Positions 14,680-23,746 of a stretch of DNA of 64,000 nt are shown piece by piece. The notes beneath the pieces are model-generated. The model was given only the letters and a program-made list of their open reading frames with translations, was not told the DNA's origin and did no database searches. The stretch's first letter is position 1. Each line of letters opens with the position of its first letter. Both the position numbers and the translations under genes were made by a program. The stretch is from Bacteroidota bacterium (GTDB taxonomy: Bacteria > Bacteroidota > Bacteroidia > B-17B0 > Aurantibacillaceae): contig JADBXZ010000012.1 in assembly GCA_020403265.1 (NCBI GenBank), positions 124,001 to 188,000 on the forward strand. Direction: 5' to 3'.

Positions 14680-17600
14680 TTACTCCTCCTCTACTTTCTT
14701 CTCTTCATTACCGTAAGCGCCTTTACGCTTTAATTCGCTCAAAAATTTGTCCTTTCTACCTCTAGCATAATCAAATTTGAAGCTTGGGCCTTTTTCAACA
14801 TCCATTTTTTTGGCTTTGCTTTTCATTTCCTTTAAATCCTTGTTAAAAGCTTCATTACTGCTTTCAACCAATAAAACACCATTAGTATAGGTGAAAAAAT
14901 ACCATGTTAACCCGTCTGGCTCTAAATATATATTAAACACATCTTTATCTTTAGCCCTGCTCTTTTTTATTTCGATAACACTGTTAGGCACATATCTAAA
15001 GATTTCCGTTTTTCCAATATTCCCAACACCAATATCGCCACGTGAAATATAAGACTTTGTTTTAGAGTTAAACTCCATTGTAACATTGTTTAAAACTAAA
15101 GGCTTCTCTAACTCATCAGGAAACTTTTTGAAATTACCATATAAATTCAATTCAGATAATGCACGGTCACCTCTTTCTTTTCCAAGCAATTCAATTAAAC
15201 CATGATTAAATAAATCTCCTTCAAAAGGTGTTGGCGTTAAATTCCCCAAATACAACTCAAAATCCTTCGCCATTTTTTTAGTTAAGCCATTGTCAAAAAA
15301 GAAATCAAAGATCATCATCAAATTAAATGTAGCACTGTCATTAATAGTGCTGTGAACTGCATTTCCGATACAATTTAATTTAACCTGTCCTAAATCCTTA
15401 CTGATATTATATTTCCCTTCGGTACTAACAACACAGTTTTGTGTATTTAAACTTACATAATTACCGGGTAAACTCATCTCAGATAACTTTTCCTTATTTG
15501 AAATTTCATACATTTGATTTTCCTTATCAAAACTTAAAACCCCATCAGCCTCGATAATATCTTTACTGCTGCGTGCACCTTGCAATGACAAGAAAACAGA
15601 AAACACTTTATTAGTGTCCGGATTAAAAAACAAGCCTGTGCCTACAGGAGCTCCATTAATATCAGCAGCCGTTTTACTAATCGGAATCAAAATGTCCTTT
15701 GGATTAATTTCGCCACTAAACTTCAAATAAGATTTACCGATTTTATTACATCCATGAACAATTTTGGTTCCACCATCGAAAGTTAAAAACTGTTGCGTAG
15801 CTTGTAAATAAACCTTACCGGCAAAACTAAAATAATCGTTGAACTTAAAGTTTGCTTTTTCAGTAATCTCACCTTCGCTAATCGTTTGTCCCGATGTGTC
15901 CGGTTTAATAGTTTTAAAATTAATTAAATAGGCTTTATCGTTTTCATCAATGTATTGGTATTCGCCGCTCGCTAAATAACTGCGGCGACCATAAATATTC
16001 GTAGTTGCATTTCTAATGTTGTGAAATTTAGTAACTGTATTGGCAAGTATTCCCGATCTGCGTAAGGTATCCATAACTGCATTCTTAAATATCTTAACAT
16101 CGCCATTGTCCGGAAACACTCTGGCATCTGCTACATCAATAAAAGGTACATTTTTACAATCAATAATGTACTTTCTTAAATTATATTTTGCCCCGGGTGC
16201 AAAAAAACGAAGTGAATCTTGTTTTGGATGAACGCTAATAAACTGTGGGCCTTCCAAATCCAAACCACTTTCTGTTGAACCATCTACGTCTAACTTTTTC
16301 TGAGTATCGCCTAACTCAATATCTTCAGAATCCATAAACCATTTGAACCGATCCATGTATGCGATATACTGGTTTTTATCAAACTTAACGTAACTTCCCT
16401 TACCGTTAGAGATGAATTCCCCTTCACGCTTATCAAAATCTATTTTTGAATTAACATTTACCGTGCTGAAAGTAAAGCCCTCTTCATCAAATGCCTTTAA
16501 GTGAAAATTGGATGTATCGCTAAAAAATCGCCGTTTGACAAACAAAATTTTCCGACCGGACAAATCTGCTTTCTCAAAATCTACCTTGCCATTACCGGTT
16601 AATTCTTTATTGGTTAAATCATAACGTCCCCTAAAACTTACACGTTCCTTATAGGCTTTAAATGGTGTTCTTGTATTATAGGCCTGCAACACCTCTTTGT
16701 ATGGCATAAAATGCAGTCTAACCGTATCACCATGAACAACAGGAAACTCAGGAGAATCACCCTCCTTTATATCATAGGTATTAGCAACCCCATTAGCACT
16801 GTCGGGAAAAAATATTAAATCCGGAACAACTGAATGACTGCTACTAAAATCCAGATCACCTCCCCCGCGTAAGCCTTTGTTACTTAATCTAATTTCATTA
16901 CTGTATTTGGCTTTTCCACCATAAGCATCAAAACCACCCGGAGGTGTTTGTCTGATAAATCCTAAAGAATAATCTTTTTGCAAAGTAAGCGTTTCTTTAA
17001 AAGTTGGGAAAATGCCGGCAGAAGAAAAATTTCCTTCAAAGCGTAAAGCCTCATTTCTAAAGTCATCCAAACTATCAATACTGAAAGGATCTAACTTAAA
17101 ATAGAACTTGTCGCGATTATAAACGCCTTTAAAAATGGTACGTTTATCATAATAGGCATAACTGTCTTTAAAACTTGTGAAACTTGGAAATGTTGGTGCT
17201 TTGCCGTAACCACTTTTATTTTTTGGGGCATCTATGCGAAGTTCACCGTTCACATTTTCAATTAAGGTTTGTACTTTTTTAAACGGAATGTTTCCGTTAA
17301 TGTCCGGTTCAAAGGCTTCCACATAAATCTTAATGGAATCAATTGTCTTCATGCTTATTTTAAAAGCATCATAATCAAAAATATAATCTTTACCTACAAA
17401 TTCAAATTTACCTGAAGCGACTGTACCACTGAAATCCAGACGCCTGTTCTTTTTCAAAATCATTTCCCCGTTCTTTGGGAAAACAAATACTTTTTGCGTA
17501 TCACTTAACAATACTGATTTAATACCCTTCACTGTAATGTCATAGTTCATTAAGTTCATTGTGGCGTTATCCTGACCCGGTAATACGGAGTGCAACGTAA

Positions 17601-19176
17601 TGATGTCATAATCATGTTTGTGGCGTCCGTTATCGGCGAACTCAAACAATTTATCTTTAACTGTTATCATGTCCGATTGTGGATCAAAATAAATCAAACC
17701 AAAAATAGCCATCTTAAAAACAATAGGTCTTAAATCATTTGCCAACCATTTCATGTACTTGGCCAATTCTATTACCGAAAATTGTTTAGGCTTGTTATTA
17801 GTATTATAATAATCAATCACCTTTAACACCGGGCTAACGTTTTCCATACCTTTTAAGGCATCGGCTTTAGCTCGTGTGTAAAAATCCTGAGATTCAAAAT
17901 AGGCCTCTCCTTGAAAATTAGTCGGTAAAAAATTAAACTTCATTAAGGGCTCATCAATATTCCAAACTAACTGCTCAAAGTGCATATCCATTTTATGGAA
18001 AGTATTTGAAAATGGCGTTTTTTGAAGGCCGTCATCACCACGCAAAATAGTTACCGTACGTTTTTCAACCTGATACAAAAAACTTAATCCGGGGTGATAA
18101 ATCGAATCTTTCTCGAGAAAAAATTTAACTACGCCGGGACTAGCTGCAATTTTATCTTTACTCATGGAGAATGCATTGGCAGAAATTTCTAAAAACCTAA
18201 CACCATTTCGCCTAAAAACAATTCGAGCAGCATTAGCACCGGTGCCGGAACCAACGAACTTATCCCCTCGCATGCCAAAGCCACCTTCGTAATCCACATC
18301 AGGATAAATATTTTTTCGTGTAATACGTTTACTGTATGAATCAAATTGCGGATAGGTAGCTTGACCGTTCTGCGTAATAATTCTATCCGTTAACTTCCCC
18401 AGTTCGGGTTTATCAAAATACTGCTTACCCGTAAAAGTTGCGCTGTCACTTGTGTAATTACCGGTTTTACAATCAATGGTGTAGCGCTTTAAGGTGGCAT
18501 AAACATCATCCGTTAAACCCACACGGGCCCAGTTTACTTTACCGCCTTTACCAACAAATTTACCGGAGGTTGGGTAAAAAACACCGTTGGTTGCCTCAAT
18601 GGCTATACTGTCGCCGCGCTGGTTAAGTCCAATTAAAGTAATATTTTTAAATACCACTTTTGGGATGCTGTCGTACTCAAAAGCGAAAGAATTTTCGGGA
18701 CAATAATACATGTAATTTGGCGATTTATAAAAGGCATTTAGTTTGAATAAATTTTCGCTCATTTCAAAAAATTCTTGCACCCCTCTGATGCTTTTACCGG
18801 ACAACACTTTATCCACACACTTTTGCCAACTCTTAAAATTCTCGATGCTTTGTTTGGATTCAATACAATTAATAAGTGTATTAAAATAACCGTAAAAATA
18901 AGGATAGGGCTTCATGCGTTTATTAAGCATGGCATTAGCCGTGGTAATTGAAACTTCTTTGTAATACCCGGCAATCACATTCTCATCCCAAAGTTTTTGA
19001 AACTTAAACATGTATTGCGTAGCCTCTGACTTATTAACCGTATTGTCAATAAAATAAGCTCCAAGGTCTTTCACAAATTTTGCAGTATCATTTGCGAACT
19101 GGGTAAATTTTTGTGCTTTGGTAAAACCAACTATAAAAATTAAAACAATAACAAGTTTAATGCTGCGCAGCGCCAT
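14680..19176 (-). CDS. Very large secreted protein of unknown function
   Basis: This 1498-residue protein has a signal peptide (LVIVLIFIVGFTKAQ). The N-terminal ~170 residues look helical (KFQKLWDENVIAGYYKEV). The rest is beta-rich and repetitive, with recurring 'G.f.GkG..v.w/f' units such as GKFVGKGGKVNW, KELTGNGKVDFEKA and EFISNGKGSYVKFD. There is no obvious catalytic motif, no T9SS sorting domain and no C-terminal barrel signature. It ends in a Lys/Glu-rich tail (NEEKKVEEE). The periodic pattern recalls OstA/LptA-type beta-jellyroll or beta-taco proteins, but I cannot prove it. It is probably periplasmic, and is monocistronic with its own TATATTTG box. Confidence 0.75.
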   Translation of the reverse strand: MALRSIKLVIVLIFIVGFTKAQKFTQFANDTAKFVKDLGAYFIDNTVNKSEATQYMFKFQKLWDENVIAGYYKEVSITTANAMLNKRMKPYPYFYGYFNTLINCIESKQSIENFKSWQKCVDKVLSGKSIRGVQEFFEMSENLFKLNAFYKSPNYMYYCPENSFAFEYDSIPKVVFKNITLIGLNQRGDSIAIEATNGVFYPTSGKFVGKGGKVNWARVGLTDDVYATLKRYTIDCKTGNYTSDSATFTGKQYFDKPELGKLTDRIITQNGQATYPQFDSYSKRITRKNIYPDVDYEGGFGMRGDKFVGSGTGANAARIVFRRNGVRFLEISANAFSMSKDKIAASPGVVKFFLEKDSIYHPGLSFLYQVEKRTVTILRGDDGLQKTPFSNTFHKMDMHFEQLVWNIDEPLMKFNFLPTNFQGEAYFESQDFYTRAKADALKGMENVSPVLKVIDYYNTNNKPKQFSVIELAKYMKWLANDLRPIVFKMAIFGLIYFDPQSDMITVKDKLFEFADNGRHKHDYDIITLHSVLPGQDNATMNLMNYDITVKGIKSVLLSDTQKVFVFPKNGEMILKKNRRLDFSGTVASGKFEFVGKDYIFDYDAFKISMKTIDSIKIYVEAFEPDINGNIPFKKVQTLIENVNGELRIDAPKNKSGYGKAPTFPSFTSFKDSYAYYDKRTIFKGVYNRDKFYFKLDPFSIDSLDDFRNEALRFEGNFSSAGIFPTFKETLTLQKDYSLGFIRQTPPGGFDAYGGKAKYSNEIRLSNKGLRGGGDLDFSSSHSVVPDLIFFPDSANGVANTYDIKEGDSPEFPVVHGDTVRLHFMPYKEVLQAYNTRTPFKAYKERVSFRGRYDLTNKELTGNGKVDFEKADLSGRKILFVKRRFFSDTSNFHLKAFDEEGFTFSTVNVNSKIDFDKREGEFISNGKGSYVKFDKNQYIAYMDRFKWFMDSEDIELGDTQKKLDVDGSTESGLDLEGPQFISVHPKQDSLRFFAPGAKYNLRKYIIDCKNVPFIDVADARVFPDNGDVKIFKNAVMDTLRRSGILANTVTKFHNIRNATTNIYGRRSYLASGEYQYIDENDKAYLINFKTIKPDTSGQTISEGEITEKANFKFNDYFSFAGKVYLQATQQFLTFDGGTKIVHGCNKIGKSYLKFSGEINPKDILIPISKTAADINGAPVGTGLFFNPDTNKVFSVFLSLQGARSSKDIIEADGVLSFDKENQMYEISNKEKLSEMSLPGNYVSLNTQNCVVSTEGKYNISKDLGQVKLNCIGNAVHSTINDSATFNLMMIFDFFFDNGLTKKMAKDFELYLGNLTPTPFEGDLFNHGLIELLGKERGDRALSELNLYGNFKKFPDELEKPLVLNNVTMEFNSKTKSYISRGDIGVGNIGKTEIFRYVPNSVIEIKKSRAKDKDVFNIYLEPDGLTWYFFTYTNGVLLVESSNEAFNKDLKEMKSKAKKMDVEKGPSFKFDYARGRKDKFLSELKRKGAYGNEEKKVEEE

Positions 19177-19195
19177 AATTAAATTTTAATAAAAC

Positions 19196-19203
19196 CAAAT
19201 ATA
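19196..19203 (-). promoter_or_regulatory. -7 promoter box TATATTTG for the 1498-residue protein gene
   Basis: TATATTTG on the minus strand ends 19 bases upstream of the ATG. No -33 TTG is visible at the expected distance. Confidence 0.4.
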
Positions 19204-19315
19204 AGGTTTTGGTTGGAGATTTGGAAAGATAATATTGAAGGTTTCCTCAAACTTAATGAAAGATTTAAACTATAGTTTACTACAATTCATAGCCATACCC
19301 AGCTACTTTTAAAAG

Positions 19316-19323
19316 TACCTTTG
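19316..19323 (+). promoter_or_regulatory. -7 promoter box TACCTTTG for radA
   Basis: TACCTTTG fits TAnnTTTG and ends 6 bases before the radA ATG, so the transcript would begin at or near the start codon. The -33 element is not clear. Confidence 0.4.
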
Positions 19324-19329
19324 TTTTGT

Positions 19330-20721
19330 ATGGCAGTAAATACCAAAATAAAAAAAACATTTTTTTGTCAAAATTGCGGCGCTCAAAGCGATAAATGGCT
19401 GGGCAAGTGCAACAGCTGTGGTGAGTGGAACACCATTGTGGAAGAGGTGGTTAAAAAAGAAAGTAAAAACGACCGTTTACAGCTTTTTACAGGCAATAAA
19501 AATCCAAATTTAAAAAGTAATCAGCCTGTTTTGCTTCAGGATGTTGGTTTGGTAGAGTACCCGCGTATTCCTGTTCCGGGTAAAGAATTAACACGTGTTT
19601 TAGGTGGTGGTATTGTGCCGGGTAGTTTGGTTTTATTTGGTGGAGAGCCGGGTATAGGCAAATCAACTTTAATGCTTCAATTGGCTTTGCGCTTAAAAAA
19701 TTTAAAAGTACTTTATGTTAGCGGGGAAGAGAGTGAACAACAAATAAAAATGCGTGCAGAGCGCATTGGCGTAACAACAGAGAGTTGCTTTATTTTACAG
19801 GAAACCAATACACAAAATATTTTTCAACAGATTGTCGAAATTCAACCTCAATTAGTAGTGATTGATTCTATCCAAACCTTGCATACTGGTTATGTGGATA
19901 GCAGTCCCGGTAGCGTAAGCCAAGTAAGAGAATGCGCTGCCGAGTTTTTACGTTTTGCAAAAGAAACCAACACGCCTGTTTTTATGATAGGGCACATTAC
20001 CAAAGAAGGCAGTTTGGCGGGGCCGAAAGTATTGGAGCACATGGTGGATACTGTTTTGCAATTTGAAGGCGATAGAAACCATGTTTACCGTTTGTTGCGA
20101 GCCACTAAAAACCGTTTTGGAAGCACCAATGAAATGGGCATTTATGAAATGAATGGGGACGGTTTACGTGAGGTTATAAACCCCAGTGAAATTTTAATTA
20201 CCAATCGGGAGCAAGCCACCAGCGGTGTTGCCATCAGTGCCACCATGGAAGGAAACAGGCCCATGTTAATTGAAACACAAGCTTTGGTAAGTACGGCGGC
20301 ATACGGCACGCCACAGCGAAGCAGTACCGGTTTTGATTTGAGAAGGTTATCGATGTTGTTGGCTGTATTAGAAAAGCGTTGTGGATTTAGATTAGGGGCA
20401 AAAGATGTGTTTATTAACATGGCAGGCGGCATTCGGGTTGAAGACCCGGGTATTGATTTAGCCTTGGTATGTGCTATTTTAAGCAGTAATGAAGATATTC
20501 CCATTCCGCAAAGTATTTGTTTTGCGGGTGAAGTGGGCTTAACGGGCGAAATAAGGCCGGTAAATAGAATTGAACAGCGGATTAGCGAAGCGGAAAAATT
20601 AGGATTCGAAAAAATAATTGTGAGCAGTTACAACTTAAAAGGAATTAATGTAAATTCATACAAAATAAAAATACTATCTGCCTCTAAAATGGAGGATGTG
20701 TTTAGTTTAATTTTTGGATGA
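19330..20721 (+). CDS. radA: DNA repair protein RadA
   Basis: RadA is a RecA-like DnaB-type helicase that promotes branch migration during recombination. The 463 residues show the N-terminal four-cysteine zinc finger (C13, C16, C27, C30), the Walker A motif GGEPGIGKST (about 103-112), the RadA-specific KNRFGST (about 260) and a C-terminal Lon-protease-like domain (GGIRVEDPGIDLALV, FAGEVGLTGEIRPV). ATG 19330 is chosen over the in-frame TTG at 19321, which lies in the promoter box. The stop overlaps the next gene by 4 bases. Confidence 0.97.
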   Translation: MAVNTKIKKTFFCQNCGAQSDKWLGKCNSCGEWNTIVEEVVKKESKNDRLQLFTGNKNPNLKSNQPVLLQDVGLVEYPRIPVPGKELTRVLGGGIVPGSLVLFGGEPGIGKSTLMLQLALRLKNLKVLYVSGEESEQQIKMRAERIGVTTESCFILQETNTQNIFQQIVEIQPQLVVIDSIQTLHTGYVDSSPGSVSQVRECAAEFLRFAKETNTPVFMIGHITKEGSLAGPKVLEHMVDTVLQFEGDRNHVYRLLRATKNRFGSTNEMGIYEMNGDGLREVINPSEILITNREQATSGVAISATMEGNRPMLIETQALVSTAAYGTPQRSSTGFDLRRLSMLLAVLEKRCGFRLGAKDVFINMAGGIRVEDPGIDLALVCAILSSNEDIPIPQSICFAGEVGLTGEIRPVNRIEQRISEAEKLGFEKIIVSSYNLKGINVNSYKIKILSASKMEDVFSLIFG

Positions 20722-22256
20722 TGAAACATTTCATTAGTTTATTTTTTTTATTCTGCACTTCGCTGATTCATGCTGAATCAAAGGTTGATAGTCTTAAAAG
20801 GATAATTAACGAATCTAATAACGATTCGCTGAAAATTGAGGTATTAAATCAGTTATCTATTCATTACGAGTTTTCATCAGACCTTGAAAATGCGGCTAAA
20901 TATCACAACCAACGTGTTTTACTTTTGCAAAAATCACCAAATCCAAAAGGCTTGGGAGACATTTATAATTACATTGGACGACAACATTATTATAAACAAG
21001 TGTACGATTCGGCCATATTTTATTTTGAAAAAAGTGCAGGTTATTTTGAAAAAGCCAACTTTAAAAAAGGTATCATTAGTGCTAGAAACAACATTGCGGC
21101 GATATACAGTGAGCTGGGTGATTATAAAAAAAGCATTCGCCAACATCATAAACTAGCAGCCCTAAATACCGGTAAAAATATGGACAGGTCTTTACTTGCT
21201 TCTTCCTACTCCAACTTAGGTTATTGTTACATGGAAACATCGCACAACGACAGTGCCCTTTTTTATTTCACAATGGCGGCTAAGCTAAACAAATTAACAT
21301 CGGACTTTGCGAGTCTGGCTTCCAATTATTACAACTTAGCAACCATCAATACAAATTTAAAGTTTTATGACAAGGCTTTTTACTTTTTAGAAGAAATCAA
21401 AAAAAATCAACTTCCCTTAAAAACCAATTTAGAAAATTTAATTCTTTGTTTAAAATCTACCATTTACCGAAATTTAAAAAAGAGCGATTCGCTATTTAAA
21501 TATGTTTTGTTGGCTAAACAAAAATGTAGAGCGTCTAATGACAACTTAACATTATTATCGGTAATAAGCAACGAAGCAGCTTATTACCAAGAATTAAAAA
21601 ATTATGGCTTAGCAGAAAATTGCCTGAAAGAAGGATTAAGATTATCAGAAGAAATTGGTTCTCAGCCTTTTGTTGCAAGGTATTCTTCAGAGATGGGAGG
21701 ATTTTACAGTTCACAAAATAAAAACAATGAAGCCATTTCTTATTTTGAAAAGGCACTAAAAATAGAAAAAGAAAACGGGAATTCTACCCCAATTATTAAT
21801 ATTTTGAAGGGATTAGCAACTGCTCATTCTAAACTTGGAAACTTTGAAATGTCCACTAAACTATTGGACAGTTTAATTAGATACACAGAAACCATCAATT
21901 CACTATCAATTTTTAAAGCTACCAAAGAATTAGAAGAGCAATATTTATCTGAGAAGAAAGATGCCCAAATTAAACTCCAGGAAAAAGACATTGAAGAAAA
22001 AAAGAAACAAAACCAACGTCAACAGTATGCTTTGTGGCTTGGCGCTTTGGTAATAGCCATTATGACCTTGTTAGCCTATTTAGCATTTAAAAACTATCAA
22101 AAAAGCAAAAAACAAAATTTAATTATTGAGCAACAAAAATCGGTTGTTGAAGAAAAACAAAAAGAAATCATTGCCTCCATCAAATACGCTAAGCGTATTC
22201 AGCAAAGTTTATTGCCTACTAAAGCCTATCTTGATAAAAAAATTAAGCCAAATTAA
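20718..22256 (+). CDS. TPR membrane protein ending in SpoIIE-linker motif
   Basis: This 512-residue protein has a signal peptide (FISLFFLFCTSLIHA), about seven TPR units and one TM helix (about 437-455, LWLGALVIAIMTLLAYLAF). A coiled coil is followed by the tail EEKQKEIIASIKYAKRIQQ and SLLPTKAYLDKKIKPN. In Bacteroidota this linker normally continues into a SpoIIE/PP2C phosphatase, but here a clean stop follows. The gene overlaps radA (ATG at 20718 in ATGATGA; 20721 also possible) and is followed by a related TPR gene, suggesting tandem duplication. Probably an inner-membrane sensor-like protein with periplasmic TPRs. Confidence 0.8.
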   Translation: MMKHFISLFFLFCTSLIHAESKVDSLKRIINESNNDSLKIEVLNQLSIHYEFSSDLENAAKYHNQRVLLLQKSPNPKGLGDIYNYIGRQHYYKQVYDSAIFYFEKSAGYFEKANFKKGIISARNNIAAIYSELGDYKKSIRQHHKLAALNTGKNMDRSLLASSYSNLGYCYMETSHNDSALFYFTMAAKLNKLTSDFASLASNYYNLATINTNLKFYDKAFYFLEEIKKNQLPLKTNLENLILCLKSTIYRNLKKSDSLFKYVLLAKQKCRASNDNLTLLSVISNEAAYYQELKNYGLAENCLKEGLRLSEEIGSQPFVARYSSEMGGFYSSQNKNNEAISYFEKALKIEKENGNSTPIINILKGLATAHSKLGNFEMSTKLLDSLIRYTETINSLSIFKATKELEEQYLSEKKDAQIKLQEKDIEEKKKQNQRQQYALWLGALVIAIMTLLAYLAFKNYQKSKKQNLIIEQQKSVVEEKQKEIIASIKYAKRIQQSLLPTKAYLDKKIKPN

Positions 22257-22305
22257 TAGCTAAGTAAAAATTAAAAAATACTTTTATAATTTATTAGATC
22301 TGCAA

Positions 22306-22322
22306 ATGTTGAAATTCAACAT
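22306..22322 (+). promoter_or_regulatory. 17-base palindrome upstream of third TPR gene
   Basis: ATGTTGAAATTCAACAT has perfect 8-bp arms about one central base and ends 13 bases before the ATG at 22336. It may be an operator or an RNA hairpin occluding the start. No regulator is assigned. Confidence 0.4.
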
Positions 22323-22335
22323 GTGAGTAAAAAAG

Positions 22336-23682
22336 ATGAAAAATAAACTTCCTATACTAATAACTCTTTTTTTCATCAGTTTTACCTCGCTTGGTCAAAC
22401 CAATGCTACTAACTCTTTGGTTATAGCGTTAAGAAAAAGCAATAGTGATACAGCTAAAGTAAATTTATTGTGTAAAATCTCAGCGGTATACTATTTTCAA
22501 TCGAACGATTCGTTGGCAAGGATAAATGCTAAAAAGTTCGCCGAAGAGGCATTCATAAAAAGTAAAAAAATAAACTATGAATATGGTTTAGCCAACAGTT
22601 ATTACCACATGGCTAATGCAGATTACAACTTATTGAAATATGCCGATGCATTAGAGAATTATCATCAGTCGTTATTAAAAGCAGAAAGCCTTCAACTGGA
22701 TGAATTAAGCGCAAATAATCTAAATAAAATAGGATACATCCATTGTTTTCTAATTAAGAACTATAACAAGTCATTAGAATACTTTCATCGTGCTTTAGCA
22801 ATACGTGTCAAATTGAATCAACAAAAAACAATTGCAAAAACACTCACAAATATTGCTAATGCACATGCGCTGCAAAAAAACATAGACAGTAGTTTGAATT
22901 ATCTTATGAAAGCCTACCAGATTGCCAAAGATTTAAACGACTCAACAACTCTTCAAGTTATTACAGGTAATATTGGTGACCAATACATGGCTTTAAAGCA
23001 ATACCATAAAGCGATCAAATATGTCAATTATTCGAAAAACATAGCCGAATTAAAAAATTCAAAATTAGGCCTGGCATACAGTTTTGATAGGCTTGCAAGA
23101 ATTTATTACAATTTAAATGAACTTAAGTCGGCCAAAGAATATTCTGAAAACGCATTAACATTGTCACTAAAAAACAAAGAGTCCACAATCAGTTTAAATT
23201 CTTACGATAATTTATCCAATGTATACAAGAAGCTTGGAAAGAAAGAAGAAGCTAATCATTATAAATTTGAATTTTTATTATTAAAAAACTCTATTCAGAA
23301 TTCTGAAAGTAAAAATGCTATTACGCAACAAGAAAATGAACGTGAACTAAAAATTTATGAGTTAAAAAAAGAAAATGAACTTAGGATAAATAAACTACAG
23401 AATCAAGAAGATCTAAAAAGAAGTCGAATAATTGTTGTTTCAATTTTATTTATTTTAGTTTTGTTTATTATATTTTTAATTATTGTATTAAATCGTTTGA
23501 AGTTTATCAAACAACAAAACCAAACCATTCAAAAGCAAAAGCTAGAGGTTGAATCCAAAAACATAACGATTGAAGAAAAACAAAAGGAAATATTAGATTC
23601 TATTAGATACGCTAAACGTATTCAATCAGCTCATTTGCCAAATGTACAGCAAATTAAAAAAATGATGAAAATCAATAATTAG
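22336..23682 (+). CDS. TPR membrane protein ending in SpoIIE-linker motif (second tandem copy)
   Basis: This 448-residue protein is built like its upstream neighbour: a signal peptide (LPILITLFFISFTSLGQ), TPR repeats with the Bacteroidota 'A..ly..l.....ALe.y..aL.i' pattern, a Lys/Glu-rich coiled coil, a TM helix (about 365-385) and the tail IEEKQKEILDSIRYAKRIQ before a stop. No phosphatase domain or frameshifted continuation is evident in the 64 bases that follow. The repeats probably face the periplasm and bind an unknown partner. Confidence 0.8.
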   Translation: MKNKLPILITLFFISFTSLGQTNATNSLVIALRKSNSDTAKVNLLCKISAVYYFQSNDSLARINAKKFAEEAFIKSKKINYEYGLANSYYHMANADYNLLKYADALENYHQSLLKAESLQLDELSANNLNKIGYIHCFLIKNYNKSLEYFHRALAIRVKLNQQKTIAKTLTNIANAHALQKNIDSSLNYLMKAYQIAKDLNDSTTLQVITGNIGDQYMALKQYHKAIKYVNYSKNIAELKNSKLGLAYSFDRLARIYYNLNELKSAKEYSENALTLSLKNKESTISLNSYDNLSNVYKKLGKKEEANHYKFEFLLLKNSIQNSESKNAITQQENERELKIYELKKENELRINKLQNQEDLKRSRIIVVSILFILVLFIIFLIIVLNRLKFIKQQNQTIQKQKLEVESKNITIEEKQKEILDSIRYAKRIQSAHLPNVQQIKKMMKINN

Positions 23683-23734
23683 CCCTTCTAACAATTTTTA
23701 GGCATTTTGCTGCGTTATTATATTTATTAAACAC

Positions 23735-23742
23735 TAACTTTG
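23735..23742 (+). promoter_or_regulatory. -7 promoter box TAACTTTG for the Plug gene
   Basis: TAACTTTG ends 4 bases before the ATG at 23747. The only upstream TTTG is 25 bases away, longer than usual. A leaderless transcript is implied if the box is used. Confidence 0.4.
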
Positions 23743-23746
23743 AACT

